64,000 nt of DNA from the NCBI GenBank assembly GCA_963169105.1, contig OY720639.1:98344559-98408558 (forward strand). The letters are read 5' to 3'. The stretch is from Ceriagrion tenellum. Its lineage: Eukaryota > Arthropoda > Insecta > Odonata > Coenagrionidae. The position numbers were made by a program, and so were the translations under genes. The notes under the pieces are model-generated. The model made no database searches, was not told the origin of the DNA, and worked only from the letters and a program-made list of their open reading frames with translations. Shown piece after piece: positions 11,109-22,701 of this stretch; the first letter of the stretch is position 1; every line of letters starts with the position of its first letter.

Positions 11109-13138
11109 GTCACAGAAAATATTTTGTATAATAGTTAATAAAATAATTTGATATAACGAACTTTTTAAACTCCATTTGTGACGAAAACAATCACCATTGG
11201 AGTTGAAAGAGTTATTTTATTCTTCCGTAACAGAATTTTGTTGAGGTGGGAGAGAAGGACCGGGAATCAAACCACGGGTCTTTGGGTTGTAGAATCAATT
11301 TGAAAACTCCTCCGGCTTTGAGGCACGAAGATTTCTATCCTGTTCTGAATAAGGCCTCAATTCACTCAAGTCACCACACAATCGAACTAAAAAGAAAAAT
11401 CATTCAGACAAAGCAGTGAAACCCATTTGGCTGGGTAACAACGGAGTGGTTATCAGCCATCAAAATCTATCTAACCCATAGAAGGCCAAATAATAAAGTC
11501 TTATTTGGGAAGGGTGATGTGAATAAATGACGGAGGGGAAGGCGGACGGAGAGAAAAGCGATGGCAGGGAATTCTGGGAAGGGTTAGAGAGAGGGAGTAT
11601 GGGAATAGAAGGGAATTGAAGGGAGCTTGATGGGTTCGGAATTGGCGTCGCTGGTTGAGAGATGATATGAAGGGGTTTTTGGAGGAGGACGAAAGTTAGG
11701 GTATGAGAAATGAGAAAGGAACTTTGCGAAGGGGTTTGGGTCGTGCGAAGGGATGGATGGAAAGGGGGGAGGGTGAAAAATCAAAAGGGGAAGCGGTGTT
11801 GCCGTGTCTCCGCGACTCTCAGCGTCGGATTTGGTTCCACTCTCATCTTTTTTTCCCTTCCTTCAGACTTTTTTTTAAGCCTTCTCTTTTGCACTTCGAT
11901 TTGATGCTTTTCCTCGAACGGCGATGTCATTTTTACAGCCTCTTCTCGATCGTAAGACACTCTCCCCATCCGTGCCAAATTATTGACAGCGTGATAATTG
12001 ATTTTTTGAAGGATTCTTTGCACCCTGTATTAAAAAGTATGATCAACTTTAACTAAAAAATGACGTTAACTTTATTTGCTCAGTTTTATTATGATTATTT
12101 GCTATTTTCCTGCTGTGTTTCGTTTGGGGCATATCTCATAATTTCTGCATCAGCTGTGTAAAGGGTGTTAAGTCCAAAATGGGCAAAAAATGCAAAAATG
12201 AGTTATTTTTGACAAGTTAGAAAAATGAAAAGCTGCTGGATAGTACAGAGGACTCCAGCATCATCATCCAGCATCTATTATTTATTATAACATGTCTGAG
12301 ATGATTACTCTGTACCGTCTAGTAGCTCTTCACTTTTATCACCAGTCAAAGATGGTAAATTAGTTTTATTCGTGTTGAATTTAACATCCTTTAAATAGCT
12401 GACACGTGTTTGTTTCCTTAAGTGTCCTGAACATCAAATTTGCGATTCAAGCAACTGAATGGCATTTCTCAGTGGTATTGTTTTATGAAAATAATTCTCT
12501 TATGTGGTACATACCACATTTGGTCAGTGATTTTGTCACTGCCCTAGTGGGTTCTTTAGATCAATTAATCCCTACAATATGTGAAATGATTAAGGTCCTT
12601 CGAATTACACACAATTTTGCCGGCCTTGCCGTCAGCTTCTTCAGGTCAGTGAAGTGAATGTGCATTCATCTTCGCTTCACTTCATATACTGATTAATTGG
12701 GTTAAGATTTCATCATTTATTGTCGCACATTACCTCAAAATTTTGCTGTGGCTTATTTCTGCACCGATTTTGACTTAAGGCATGCAGAGTTTCACTCGTC
12801 TGATGTACTTTATAGCTATGAGAAAATGGTGATTATTTTATTTTTAAATATGTTGTACTTAAAAATCTTGTTAGATACTGTTGCAATCATCGGGGAAAGA
12901 GGAAGGAGAAGAATGCAAAACGTTGACGACTGTTTAACCTTATATACTGGAGCATATACTATGCTCAGGAATGCCATAAATTCAATGTTAGTCTATGGAT
13001 AGTGTTGTGCTCTATATTTCTGAGCGTTGTTAACTTTCTTCAACATGCTATCTTGATTTCTTTTAATAACTCACATTAGAAATCATCGTATGCTTAGCTT
13101 CCATCCGTATAACGGGGGCGAAAAGGCATGCCATTTAA
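11109..13138. other. No gene seen; purine-rich tract and small hairpin inside
   Basis: A strongly purine-biased tract runs from about 11520 to 11800 (GGGAAGGGTTAGAGAGAGGG and similar) and turns pyrimidine-rich after 11825. Open frames on both strands here follow from the biased composition. A small hairpin at 12647-12682 (AGTGAAGTGAATG against CATTCATCTTCGCTTCACT) follows GTCAGCTTCTTCAGGTCAG, the tip motif of the 10901 and 52875 hairpins, so it is probably a degenerate relative. Confidence 0.4.
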
Positions 13139-13681
13139 TGTAGTTTGAGTATCAATTCTCCTAGAAATCAAAGAATTTGGTCTCAATTCAAATAAAATTA
13201 TCTCATCTTTCCACATCAGACATCAAAAGATCAGCTCCTTACCTAACTTTTTCCCAAGGTTTTTGGCAGAAAATGCCGACCCTACTTGGGAAACGGTGTG
13301 TATGCACTCAAACGGGACATTTTTAGAAAACGAGGTATCTCTAACACCTAGGTGTCGTATAACCTTGACAGTGTGTATCTAGCAGGTTTTCTCAACTTTT
13401 CAATAAATCATACTGTAATCGCAGTACTTTATTCAGGATTCCAGATAAGCCTTCCGTTGTGAGGTAGTTATTAACGTACTGCGTGAAAAAATGAGTCAAG
13501 TTAAAGATATATATATAGATATTTTAATTTTATTATTTCAAATTTTGGTCGTATGAAAGTGTTAAATTGCTCCATGAATAATGAAATATTTAATTCATGC
13601 TCCTTACAGCGTCTGGAAGTAAAACTTGTACCTCTTATATGGCCTCACTTTTGACTAGAGAACTATCTCGCTCAAACTACC
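13139..13681 (+). mobile_element. TTAA-flanked MITE, copy 2
   Basis: TTAA at 13135-13138 precedes TGTAGTTTGAGTATCA; the right end CTCGCTCAAACTACC stops at 13681, before ATAA. Internal landmarks follow copy 1 in order: CTAGAAATCAAAGAATTTGG, CCAAGGTTTTTGGCAG, TATGCACTC, AATAATGAAATATTTAAT and GACTAGAGAACTATCTCGCT. About 543 bp, noncoding, full length. Confidence 0.75.
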
Positions 13682-14899
13682 ATAATAATTCACATTCAAA
13701 GTGAGATACACTCAAAGAATATCTTCACGGCCTTGAAGCATGATATCGACGCGAAATAACGTAGCCAATCCAGTTATTCAGGGAGAATCGCAACCTTCCG
13801 ATTGATCACTGTTCTGTTCCATCCTCTTTAGTTTTCCCCCGATACTCTCTCTGCCTTTCTCTCTTTATTAACCACCGCTGTCTTGACACTCCCGGCCGAG
13901 CGACGACCTGCAAGATAATGTGGCGATATGGACACTCTTTGGTATTGATTCAGAAAAAAAGGTTTTTCGAATCACATAACATTTCTCCCGACGCCTGCAG
14001 AGCGCCGTCGCATCGTGTTCTTTGCCTGCCTTCATTCTGTGTTGCGTGTCCTCGGAACTCCCTCCATGCTGTAGCGTAAATGCCGGCTGATACCAATGAG
14101 AAACTAAACAGCAGGAGTTGTACTGCCCACTTATATTTAATGTATAAAGATGCACTACACGTGTTTCCACGCACGTTGTACACAAGTTACATCTCTGTTG
14201 GATATTAATACATAAATGCCCAAAAAGATAGGGAGGGATGCTTAACCAATGATGGGGTAAGGAGGGTGGGGGAAGCGAGGATATATGGTTGATGATGAAT
14301 AACCAGGGGGGGGAAGGAACGTTGTTGGGTGACCTTACAGGGTACAACTCATGCTGTTAAATTTAATTATTGAAATGCTGTTCCACCGCCTAATGCCGGA
14401 TACGGTTGAAATGTTACCAATGAGTCTACGATTTCCATTCCTGATCTCCAAGAATCAAATGCTCAAAATTGTTCTAGGACTCATGTACAGCATTTTCAAC
14501 TTTACAACTGACTGTTCTGAACTAATCTCCAGCCTCAGATTAAAGTTTCTCTATTTCTCTAATTTACAAGCCCATTCTCAGATTACCTTTAATACGCCTT
14601 CTTACGCCTTCTTCTCTTCCGTCTCTCCTCCCCGATTCATTGTCTTCCTGGCAACATTGAACTGTTTTCTCTTTCTTGCTATATATCTACCCGCCGCGCT
14701 CTTTCTCATATAACAGGCAATATTTAAGAGGAATGTATACCAAGGTCAAAAATGCTTCCGCAGCCGCCTATGCGCTATTATTTACGACTTTGTTTGGCAA
14801 ATTTAAGTATATGCTTGCACTGGTCTCCGGAGTAAGGATTTATATTTGCTGTAAGTGTCGTCACATTTCGCTTTTCGGTTACCATGAGATTATTTCAAG
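13682..14899. other. No gene seen; one short dispersed repeat
   Basis: The minus strand carries a 159-codon open frame (14347-13868) without any family signature and with overlapping frames in other registers; it is not called as a gene. A short block at 14735-14815 beginning GTATACCAAGGTCAAAAATG resembles 43391-43470. Confidence 0.4.
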
Positions 14900-15904
14900 G
14901 TACCAACACGTGGGACAGAAGAACTGCAACCGACATCAATCGAGAGAATTGCCCAAGCTAAGAAGACGTTTATGGGAAAAAGACAACTGCTCCTCTCGAA
15001 GAAGATAAAACTACAAACCTGGGGAAAGCATGTGTAAAAACTTTGTGTGGAGCGTTGCACACTATGGATCGGAAGCAAGGACTACTGGAAAAGCTGACCA
15101 GAAAAGACTAGAGGCCTTCGATACCTGCTGCTGGAGGAGGATGCTGAAGATATAATGGACAGACAAAATAAGAATGGGTGAAGTTTAGCGAAGAATAGAA
15201 GAGGAAAGGACAATATAGAACACCATACAGAAAATATGAACCAGATGAATTGCAACCACCCTGAGACACGATGGGTTTGTGAAGTACATAATTGAACAAT
15301 TGTGTGAAATTCACAGTGGAAAAATCATTCGTCTGGACTGAAAATCGAACCCAGATCTTTCGATTTCGCGGCGAGTGATATAACCTATTAAGCTACTTAG
15401 GCGTCCTCTTACACTGTGAATCTCATGGGGGCTTTAAGGAGCAAGTTGTCCTCACAGGTACTGTGCATATGATACCAGAGTTACCCGTATGCGAGGACAA
15501 CTTGCTCCTTAAAGCCCCCATGAGAATCACAGTGGAAGAGGACGCCTGGGTAGTTTAATTGGTTAGAACTCGGCGCGAAATCAAGGGATCTGGGTTCGAT
15601 TTCCAGTCCCGGCGAATGATTTTTCCACTGTATATTTCACACAGTTGTGTGATCACTAACGGGTAAATCCATTGAAGTAACTGCGCGGCTAGTTCCGTAA
15701 TTCTTTGAAAATATAATGGAAGGTAAAATAGAGGGAAAAGTCCCCAGAGAACGACCCAGGAATAAGTTCATGGATCATATTAAGAGAAACAAACATAGGA
15801 AGAGATACTTGGTGATAAGGGAACTAAAATTAGACAGGAAAGGTTGGAGGGCTGCAATTAACCAATCTTAAGGTTGAACAACCAATTATGAAGACGCAAG
15901 AATA
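14900..15904 (+). mobile_element. LINE 3' end, interrupted by a SINE dimer
   Basis: Plus-strand pieces, in shifting frames, match the same LINE family as 1-740: RIAQAKKTFMGKRQLLLSKK (about 14940-15005), TGKADQKRLEAFDTCCWRRM (about 15080-15145), then after the inserted element EGKIEGKVPRERPRNKFMDH (about 15718-15778) and GWRAAINQS with a terminal TTNYED (about 15845-15895). These are the WRRMLKI and RPRTKFMD regions at the C-terminus of an insect-type LINE reverse transcriptase. Stops and frameshifts make it a pseudogene. The 416-bp insertion at 15297-15712 postdates it. Confidence 0.8.
15297..15712. mobile_element. Head-to-head double tRNA-like SINE (fold-back)
   Basis: Inserted into the LINE with an imperfect 9-bp duplication (ATAATTGAA at 15288, ATAATGGAA at 15713). 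The right half reads as a tRNA-derived SINE: an A-box-like GGTAGTTTAATTGGTTAGAA and a B-box-like GGGTTCGATTTCC, then CAGTCCCGGCGAATGA. The left half is the same unit in reverse (its reverse complement has GGGTTCGATTTTCAGTC). The halves meet near 15450-15500, where AGGACAACTTGCTCCTTAAA pairs with its inverted copy. The right side has an extra tail ending TAATTCTTTGAAA. Related copies are at 43525-43958 and, degraded, 55086-55290. Two tRNA-like promoters facing each other would give a long self-complementary RNA. Confidence 0.8.
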
Positions 15905-16065
15905 ATAGAATTTGTTGAAAATCGGCCGATCGCCACGACACGTGCGATATATTTTTCTTTAAAATTTTTGCGCTCATTGTAAATGGAAATTCCTTACCCC
16001 TAAGGAGGATTATCAATGTGTTGAATATTGCGCTTTATAATGTGAGTATTGAATGCTTTGTACAT

Positions 16066-16155
16066 TCTTCTGAACCCTTGCGTCGTCTTTTTCATCGTGG
16101 CATCGGTGGCATTGTTGTCCGCGGTGGGAAGGGAAAGCAAGGTCGCTTGATAGAT
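16066..16155. repeat. Dispersed repeat shared with 44506-44605
   Basis: Begins ATTCTTCTGAACCCTTG and continues through GGTGGCATTGTTGTCCGCGG; the partner near 44506 has ATTCTTCTGAACCCTTG and AGTGGCGCTGTTGTCCGTGG at the same spacing. The similarity is lost soon after. Family unknown. Confidence 0.5.
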
Positions 16156-16834
16156 ATTGAATTCTTCCTTTGATATAGGTCTTTGCAACCATTTCCACCA
16201 CATTCCATCCTTTAATCCCATTTAATGCCATAACACACCCAATAACTTGCAAATCATTTACAGTCAGAATACACCCAGGAAAATCTGCTAATATGCGACA
16301 CGAGTTGCCATTTCGAATACAAATGCACCGTCAAATCAACAAAAACTTCGAACAACATATACTATGCTTATGGAGAATACAGAAAAATAAGCACATTTAT
16401 GACGGATTAATATATCTTGCGAAAACTTGTTTCGAAAGAAGAACATAATCAATATCGAACTACCTAGATGGAAAGAACTCCACTTTCTCAGGCGAGATAT
16501 CGTAGAACAGCATAATGAGCAATGAAGCTCAAATGATTTCGTACTGTCTCTTTGATGGAAAGGAAAGCAAAGATCTCTCCCACGATGCGGCAGTAGCCAG
16601 AACTAAAAGGGCTTTAACGGCTGAATAATAGAGCACCATTAATCAGTCATTTCCATGAGTTCTAGAAGTCTAGACGTTTGGAGAAAATGCGGTTCTTAAG
16701 AGCCCAATTTCAGTTTCATGGAAATAAAAAAAAAATAATTTTCATTGGATTGAAGATTTGTCCCAATCTGACATTCGAAATGCCTGTAGTTTCTAGCGAT
16801 CACAAATCGCTAATGGAGAGGATCCACCGTTCCG

Positions 16835-16915
16835 CCCTTACCCATTCCAATGGCGCAAATGACCTTAGTTGTCGGTTGCTTCCCCAAATATCCAATCCAA
16901 ACCAAATGGAAAATT
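16835..16915 (+). mobile_element. SINE 3' tail, 5'-truncated
   Basis: Contains ATGGCGCAAATGACCTTAG, TGTCGGTTGC and CCCCAAATATCCAATCCAA, matching in order the 3' half of the full SINE at 39209-39489 (ATGGCGCAAATGACCTTAG, TGTCGGTCGC, CCCCAAAAATCCAATCAAA). The tRNA-like head is missing. Confidence 0.7.
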
Positions 16916-17048
16916 GAATCATCCAGAGAAGGAGAGGGTTTTAGGCTCGAATTTGTGGTAGTTATTTCTTCACGGTAAAATTAAAAGAAATCTGTTAAAC
17001 CCACTTTTAAGATTTCTATAGCACCACCAGTTTAGTATTTACTATAGT

Positions 17049-18270
17049 GTCGATACATGGGCTCTGTTAATAAAACCTTAAAATTGTATTTTACAAATTT
17101 ATTTAAATTTTTCCATGTGTCCTTGAACTTTAATTCCAAATTTTGTCTGAATGGTATTGATAAGTATTACATATTTACGAAATAAATGTGAGGGGGTGTG
17201 GAAATTGACTGATCAACCAGGGCGGATCTAACTACAGTTACGTAGTTTCTATCTGACTTCCCCATTACGAGTCGAGAGCGGCTGGAGGGCGGGACTGGGA
17301 TATAGAAAGTTAAGTGGTAGGGGCGCGTGAGATTACCTGCAAATGCCGAAGGGGGAGGCAGGATACTATATAAGGAAGGTGTTGTATTGGCTTTAGCGTC
17401 GATACCCGGGTATTGTTAATAAAATCTTGGTGTATCTTACGAATATATTTTAATTTCCACCATGTTTTCTTCAAATTTATTTCCAAATTTTGTCTAAATA
17501 GGTATAACATATTAACCAAAGGAATGTAAAAGTGATAGAGAGATACTACTCCGCTCTGGATAGGCCACACCTCAAGTACGCTGCGAGCATTTTGGACCCT
17601 GGTCATAAAGATTAAACCAAAAAAATTAATTAAATACATTGAAAAGCGCCACACTTCGTTAAAAGCTGCTACGAGCAAAAATATATTGTGTCGATACTTT
17701 TAGAGGGATTAAGGTGGGAGACCCTAGAGACTCGGAGGCTAAATGTTAGACTTGTTTGCTTGAGAAATTCAGAACTATTGAGCTTCAGAGCGACACAGAG
17801 AATACTATCATGACGCTTCACTACATCTCTAGGTCTGACAGAAGCGATAAAATAAGAGAAATATATTGCCAAACACATAGGTACAAAAACTCGTTCTTTC
17901 CGCGTACATTAAGCGACCGCAATGAAAACTGAGCTCCACTACATATACTCCAATAATACAGGTTACCATTTCACCACCCATATTACATCTTTACTCGCCT
18001 GGTGAGCAAACACCCCATGCCACACACCCATGCGGCGTCTCGCAGGGTAATATGAAGATTTAGATGAAATGAGTGTGAGGGGGGGGGAGTGTAAATTGAC
18101 AGATCAACCAGGGTGGATCAAACTATAGCCAAGTCATTGCCATCCGACTTCCCCTTCACGAGCCATAAGTCGCTGAAGGATGAGGTTGGGATATAGAAAG
18201 TTAAGTGGCAGCGGCGCGGGAGATTAGCTGCAGAGGCTGAAGAGGGAGGCAGGAAGGGATGAGGAAACTA
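17049..18270 (+). repeat. Tandem duplication, second unit split by a LINE
   Basis: Unit 1 runs from GTCGATACATGGG at 17049 to about 17397. Unit 2 starts with GTCGATACCCGGG at 17398 and resumes near 18069 after a LINE. Shared landmarks are CCAAATTTTGTCTGAATGG / CCAAATTTTGTCTAAATAGG, TGACTGATCAACCAGGGCGG / TGACAGATCAACCAGGGTGG and GGGATATAGAAAGTTAAGTG in both. The period is about 349 bp without the insertion. No coding capacity. Confidence 0.7.
17528..18068 (+). mobile_element. Jockey/CR1-type LINE C-terminal fragment
   Basis: Plus-strand translation near 17548-17650 reads DRPHLKYAASILDPGHKD with downstream KKIN and PHFV. Near 17700-17810 it reads LGWETLETRRLNVRLVCLRN, and near 17855-17925 HRYKNSFFPRTLSDRN. 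These match the conserved C-terminus of many insect LINEs (RPHLEYASSVWDP, LGWETLEKRR, YKNSFFPRTIRDWN). The 3' end reads TGCGGCGTCTCGCAGGGTAA before a GAAGATTTAGATG tail, as in this group. It lacks the reverse transcriptase core, has stop codons, and lies within unit 2 of the tandem duplication, so it inserted after the duplication. Confidence 0.75.
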
Positions 18271-18399
18271 TATTGCGAAGTGTGGGTTAAGAAGAGAAAG
18301 GTTTGGAATGGGGTGGGGGGATGAAAAGGGACAAGGGTTCGCCCCGTGGGTTATCGGGAGGAACGGAAAGGGGGCGTTCAAGAATCAGGAAGAATGATG

Positions 18400-18700
18400 G
18401 GATGACACACGAGGGCAAAACGTCACTCGGGCGGAATTAAGACCTCGCAATCCTTTATGTCGCCTCGCTCATATCCCCAGCCGTCTATGCGGTGCGGGCG
18501 GAGCACGGCTTCTTCCATTTTTCGATGGCGGCAGTTTCACTCCAAATTGCCCTCTTTCGAGGTTAACGGGACCATAATGTGGATCACTTTTGGAGAAAGA
18601 ATGAAGTTCATCGTCTTCTCATGGTTGGCCCGCGGTCAGGATTTACGAGTCCTGCGTCAACGTTTCAAATGGATACAATAATGACGCTCGGATTACGGAA
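18400..18700. other. GC-rich block of unknown role
   Basis: Higher GC and CpG than its surroundings. The 74-codon plus frame at 18457-18681 (MSPRSYPQPSMRCGRSTAS...) is not recognised. No convincing splice sites. Possible conserved noncoding DNA. Confidence 0.2.
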
Positions 18701-19389
18701 GCACAGCGGAGAGAAAAAGCGAAAGTTGCGCTAAAGGCAGCTCTGAGAAGGCAGTTGATGATTTTTTACAGATTGCTGATATCTCGAAGAAGAGAAGGTC
18801 CTATCTCTCAACCGAGGAATTAAAGAGTAGAATGAGTTACCCGAGGAAGTTTTTAAGCCCTTACCTCGGTCTATGAAGAAATGTGAAAATGTGTGTATAC
18901 TTAGCCTAAAATAATTGGCCGAAGTATTTGTGTATGTATAAATAGTTTTATTTCATTGCCCGTATAGTCCAATGACCTTTTCTGAAGGCCAAGATGTCTC
19001 CTGTGGGATTTTTTCCCACTCCCTTGAGGTTCATACACGGAGACCCGAGTTATCTCATGCAAGTTTTTGAAATGGTATGGAATGGAGTGGCCGTAAATAT
19101 TTGCGATCCACTCTCTAATATTGTAAAGTTCTTTTAAAAAAGATTGAAATATGGAATTCATGTATTTTTTCCTAAGTACCAGCAAAAACTAACACAAATA
19201 TGGTTTTTGCACTAAAACTCAATGCATTAAAGTATGTTACCACCTGACCACGTGGTCAACTTGCAAAAATATTTTCTAATAAATTTTATGAAAAGAAAAT
19301 TGGAAGAAAAAGTATCGTCTTTGTTGATATGGTATGTAGAAGCACTAACAGCATTGCGAGAAACCCTCACTAAATTATGAGCTTGCCTA
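18701..19389. other. No gene seen
   Basis: AT-rich; a minus frame at 19185-18901 has no recognisable motif. Confidence 0.4.
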
Positions 19390-20925
19390 ATATGAGAATG
19401 TGGAGCCTCAAGTTAAGGAGCCTTCAATAGAAGAAGTAAAAAATTCAATAGCGACTTTTAAGAATATAACATTACCAGATGAAGATGAAATGCTAACTCT
19501 GCTGCTCGAAAAAGGATGTAAAATTGTCAATGAAAAACCCCATAAGCTGATTTTAAGGATATGGAGAGATTTCAAAAGGGTGGCCGGAAGAGATTATATT
19601 ACCCATCCACAAGAAAGACGGTAAAGAGCAATGTGAGAACTACAGGAGTGTATCTTTGCTTAGCAATGCATATAAAGTCCTATCGAAAATAATTCAAAGT
19701 TGGGTATAACAATACATAAGTACAGTAAAAGAGGACCACTAAGCTGAATTTATTAATAACCGTTCAAATTGAGATCAAATTTTTAGTTTGAGGGAAGCAA
19801 TCAGCAAATATATGGGATACAATAAAGAAATTCATCTACTTTTTATAGTAATTTTTTTAAAAGCTTAAATTTAAATAGAATATGATAGCCTCAATAGGCA
19901 GAAAATTTGGCAAATGATAGAAAAATTCAATATTCCTAGAAAATTGAAAAATTAAGTAAAGCTGTCAGCAGAAGGCTCAAAGTGCAAAGTCAGGATAGAT
20001 GGGGAATTTTCGGAGGCATTTGAAGTTGTATCAGGAGTAAGTCAAGGGAATGCTACTAGGGCTATCACCTTCGCTTTTTTGCATTACATGCCCTGCAAAA
20101 TATTCGAAAAATCGACCTAGGAATACAAATAAGATCTAACGTTCACATACTCGCCTTCGCGGATGATATAATGCACCTGACTGAAAGCAAAGAAGAACTG
20201 GAAGGCTATAAATGAAAATATAATTTAGTAATTTCTCATAAATTCGAAATTTATTTAGCATAAGTTATCGCTCCATTTACTATGTAAAAAATATCCACCT
20301 AGTCACGCCTGAGACAAAGGAGACCTAGAAGAACTGACAAATATTTTCCTTCACGAGACGGAACACAGGGACTGAGAATGAATAATGAGAAGACAACAAT
20401 ACATGCACATTGTCGGAAAATAACATCAACAAGAAAGTTAAAATAATGTAAATGGGCACAATTAGGAGAAAGTGGCGCAATTTAAATACCTCGGAGTAAT
20501 AATATTAAGCAAAAATAGCGAAGAACCTGAAATAGCAAATAAATCTAGCCAGTCAAATTTTTTGAGCGTGCAACAAGATCCTAAACTTCAAAGATAATAT
20601 CTCAGAAGACAAAAATAAGAATATATTCCAGACAATTATTCACCCTGTGGTCCCGTACGGCGCATCTACTTGGATAAGAAAAAAGAAGGAAGAAAGAAAA
20701 CATGTCATTTTTGAAAAAAAATCCTAAAGAAATCACAAGTGAAAACTTGATGTGGAGACTCGAGCACAGCACGGAAATAAGAGAACTTCACAAGGACCAT
20801 GAAAAAACGAGAAGAATGAGATGGGCTGGCCACGTGATGCGAAGTAAACATGGTACACTACCAAAGGAGGTGGTTGGCCTGGGAAGATCAGAAGGAAGAA
20901 GACCTGTCCGATGGCAATAATTATA
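19390..20925 (+). mobile_element. LINE reverse-transcriptase remnant, 1.5 kb
   Basis: Continuous similarity to a LINE polyprotein in shifting plus frames. At 19400-19560: EPSIEEVKNSIATFKN and KPHKLILRIWRDF (typical PTKEEVEEAIKKLKN... LHKLILKIW). At about 19623-19690: CENYRSVSLLSNAYKVLSKI (ENYRGISLLSTAYKVLSKIL). At about 20005-20050: DGEFSEAFEVVSGVSQGN, the motif before the palm. At about 20145-20190: LAFADDIMHLTESKEEL, carrying the FADD catalytic motif. At about 20485: FKYLGVIIL. At 20760-20920: MRWAGHVMRSKHGTLPKEVV and EGRRPVRWQ, the C-terminal end. Many stops and indels, so it is inactive. The region between 20215 and 20380 is poorly matched and may hold a small insertion. Confidence 0.8.
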
Positions 20926-21707
20926 AATAGCAATGGAATTGATTCATATTGATTTATCTATGATTTCTGCGGTGGTTGGGTATTTGCTCCATTTCATCTT
21001 CGGGGTACATGTCGCGTCGATATTTTTACGACAACGTTTCTCTTCCTTTCATGGATGAGTCTTCAGGTCAAAGATGGACAGATTCTATTCTCAAAGACTG
21101 CTTTTCTTAGTTAAAATTGATTCGGAAATTTTCTCAAAAATCTTAGCAATTACGTGTGACACTTTATGGGTTGATATATCCGATTCTGTGTCAATTTTTG
21201 CCGTTTTTATTTCTCCTTTGTCATAAACGATGGATTTCTTTCTTCGAGAAGATTATGAACTCAAGTCGAAGACTTCTTATTCTTTTTAGACGTTACCCTT
21301 TAAAAATATCCCCCGTTCAAAAAAAAAACAAACCCTTAGATCGAAGTTCCAGTGAAGTCGAACGATTCGTTGGGTGCGAACGAAAGAAAATCACGACGAG
21401 AGAGAGGGAGGGAGGAACACGCTCAGTCGGTTGAAACACCGGAACGAATCAGGAACTGCGGTCGGTGAGGAGAGAGGGAAAAACACAGAGAAGGAGCCGT
21501 GATGGAGTGGAGGGCACTGGAGAAAAAAAATCTGCGAGAACGCACCCTTGGGAGTCAGTGGAAAAGATCCCGCGCAATAGAAAGAGATGGAAGAATGAGT
21601 CCCGGGTAGGGGTGTGAGACGGCAGGGGAAGAAAAGAAAGAACTGTGTTTTGTGAGAAAAAATGAAAAAGTAGTATTTATCCACCCTTTTTTATACTAGA
21701 TCCAACC

Positions 21708-21768
21708 AAGGTTTCAATAGGTAGCCGTCATTTTCAAGCTGAGAAACGACGGCTATTGGTTGATACCT
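21708..21768. repeat. Short hairpin
   Basis: AAGGTTTCAATAGGTAGCCG pairs imperfectly with CGGCTATTGGTTGATACC across the spacer TCATTTTCAAGCTGAGAAAC. The layout (GGTTTC arm, TCATTTTCAG-like tip) resembles the other fold-back elements here. Confidence 0.5.
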
Positions 21769-22648
21769 AGAACCATAGAGTTAGATGACGTGGGGATTAC
21801 GTCATCAGCAACCACAACCTGACAACCGATATAACAACCACATTGATTATCCCTGATTTTTCATTACCTTCCTTAGGAAAGTACGAAATAATGGAAATAT
21901 TAGTGGATGTATAGCAGGAATACTGAATAGCACCGTCACGGAATTGTTGAGGGAATTAGGGTGTGAGCCTTTATCTGATCAAATGGAAAAATATAGAATA
22001 AATCTTTTACAAAACTTTGATGTTGATAATGTTTTGCCGGACGTTCAACGCATTCTGTTGGAGCCAAACTATTATGATATAAATGATCATAGGCATTAAA
22101 TCAGGGAGATAGACCACAGAACCGGTAGATCTAAAAATACCATTTTTTCCACGTACAATAGAGCATCGTAATATTTGCGATAGGTCAGTCTGGGAAACTT
22201 TGACCCTCAATTGGTAAAGCAGGTTTTGCATTTGTGCTAAATATCTTAACAGCATTATTAGTTATTCACCCCACATGAAGTTTCCGGCAAGATATAGCTC
22301 TTACATAATGAAGTACCTTTTAGTACTTTTCATCAGCCACATTAAAGATACTAACCAGTAGTTTAATAGTATACTGCATGGTAGCATGTTCGTTTTTCAT
22401 AGCTCTCTCCTAGTTTATCATCTGACCGCACATGGTCATACTGACTGCTTTTGGCCTGCGCCTGGTATCCAAGTGAGGGTTCACCGTTCTTATTTTACTT
22501 AGGTTTAGTCCGTCTCTGGTTTTAAAACGGACGTAAGAATATATTTTAAAGAAACTGTATACTTTATAACGTACAAATGTAACATCTGTAATATGAATTG
22601 CCTGGTAAATACCATCTGTGATGTCAAATGCTTAAGGGTTAATGCTTC

Positions 22649-22701
22649 ACACCGGGTCAGGCCTTCCATCTTATGATGGGAGACTTGACCTGACCTCGTG
22701 T
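22649..22701. repeat. Short hairpin
   Basis: ACACCGGGTCAGG at the left pairs with CCTGACCTCGTGT at the right around CCTTCCATCTTATGATGGGA, itself partly self-complementary. Not followed by a T-run; no role inferred. Confidence 0.45.

Larger units (their letters stand above)
15905..17048. other. No gene seen; dispersed repeat fragment and SINE tail inside
   Basis: Apart from the repeat at 16066-16155 and the SINE tail at 16835-16915 (listed separately), nothing is recognised. Confidence 0.4.

Noticed and set aside
13868..14347. 159-codon minus frame, the longest in the window
   Set aside because: No family signature, protein-unlike composition, non-ATG start, overlapping frames and no splice context.
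15560..15640. Possible tRNA gene
   Set aside because: A and B boxes are present but acceptor and anticodon stems do not form, and the sequence is part of a repeated SINE.
18001..18050. Inverted tRNA-like or CRISPR-like look of GC words
   Set aside because: Explained as the 3' tail of a Jockey/CR1-type LINE. No regularly spaced direct repeats, hence no CRISPR anywhere in the window.
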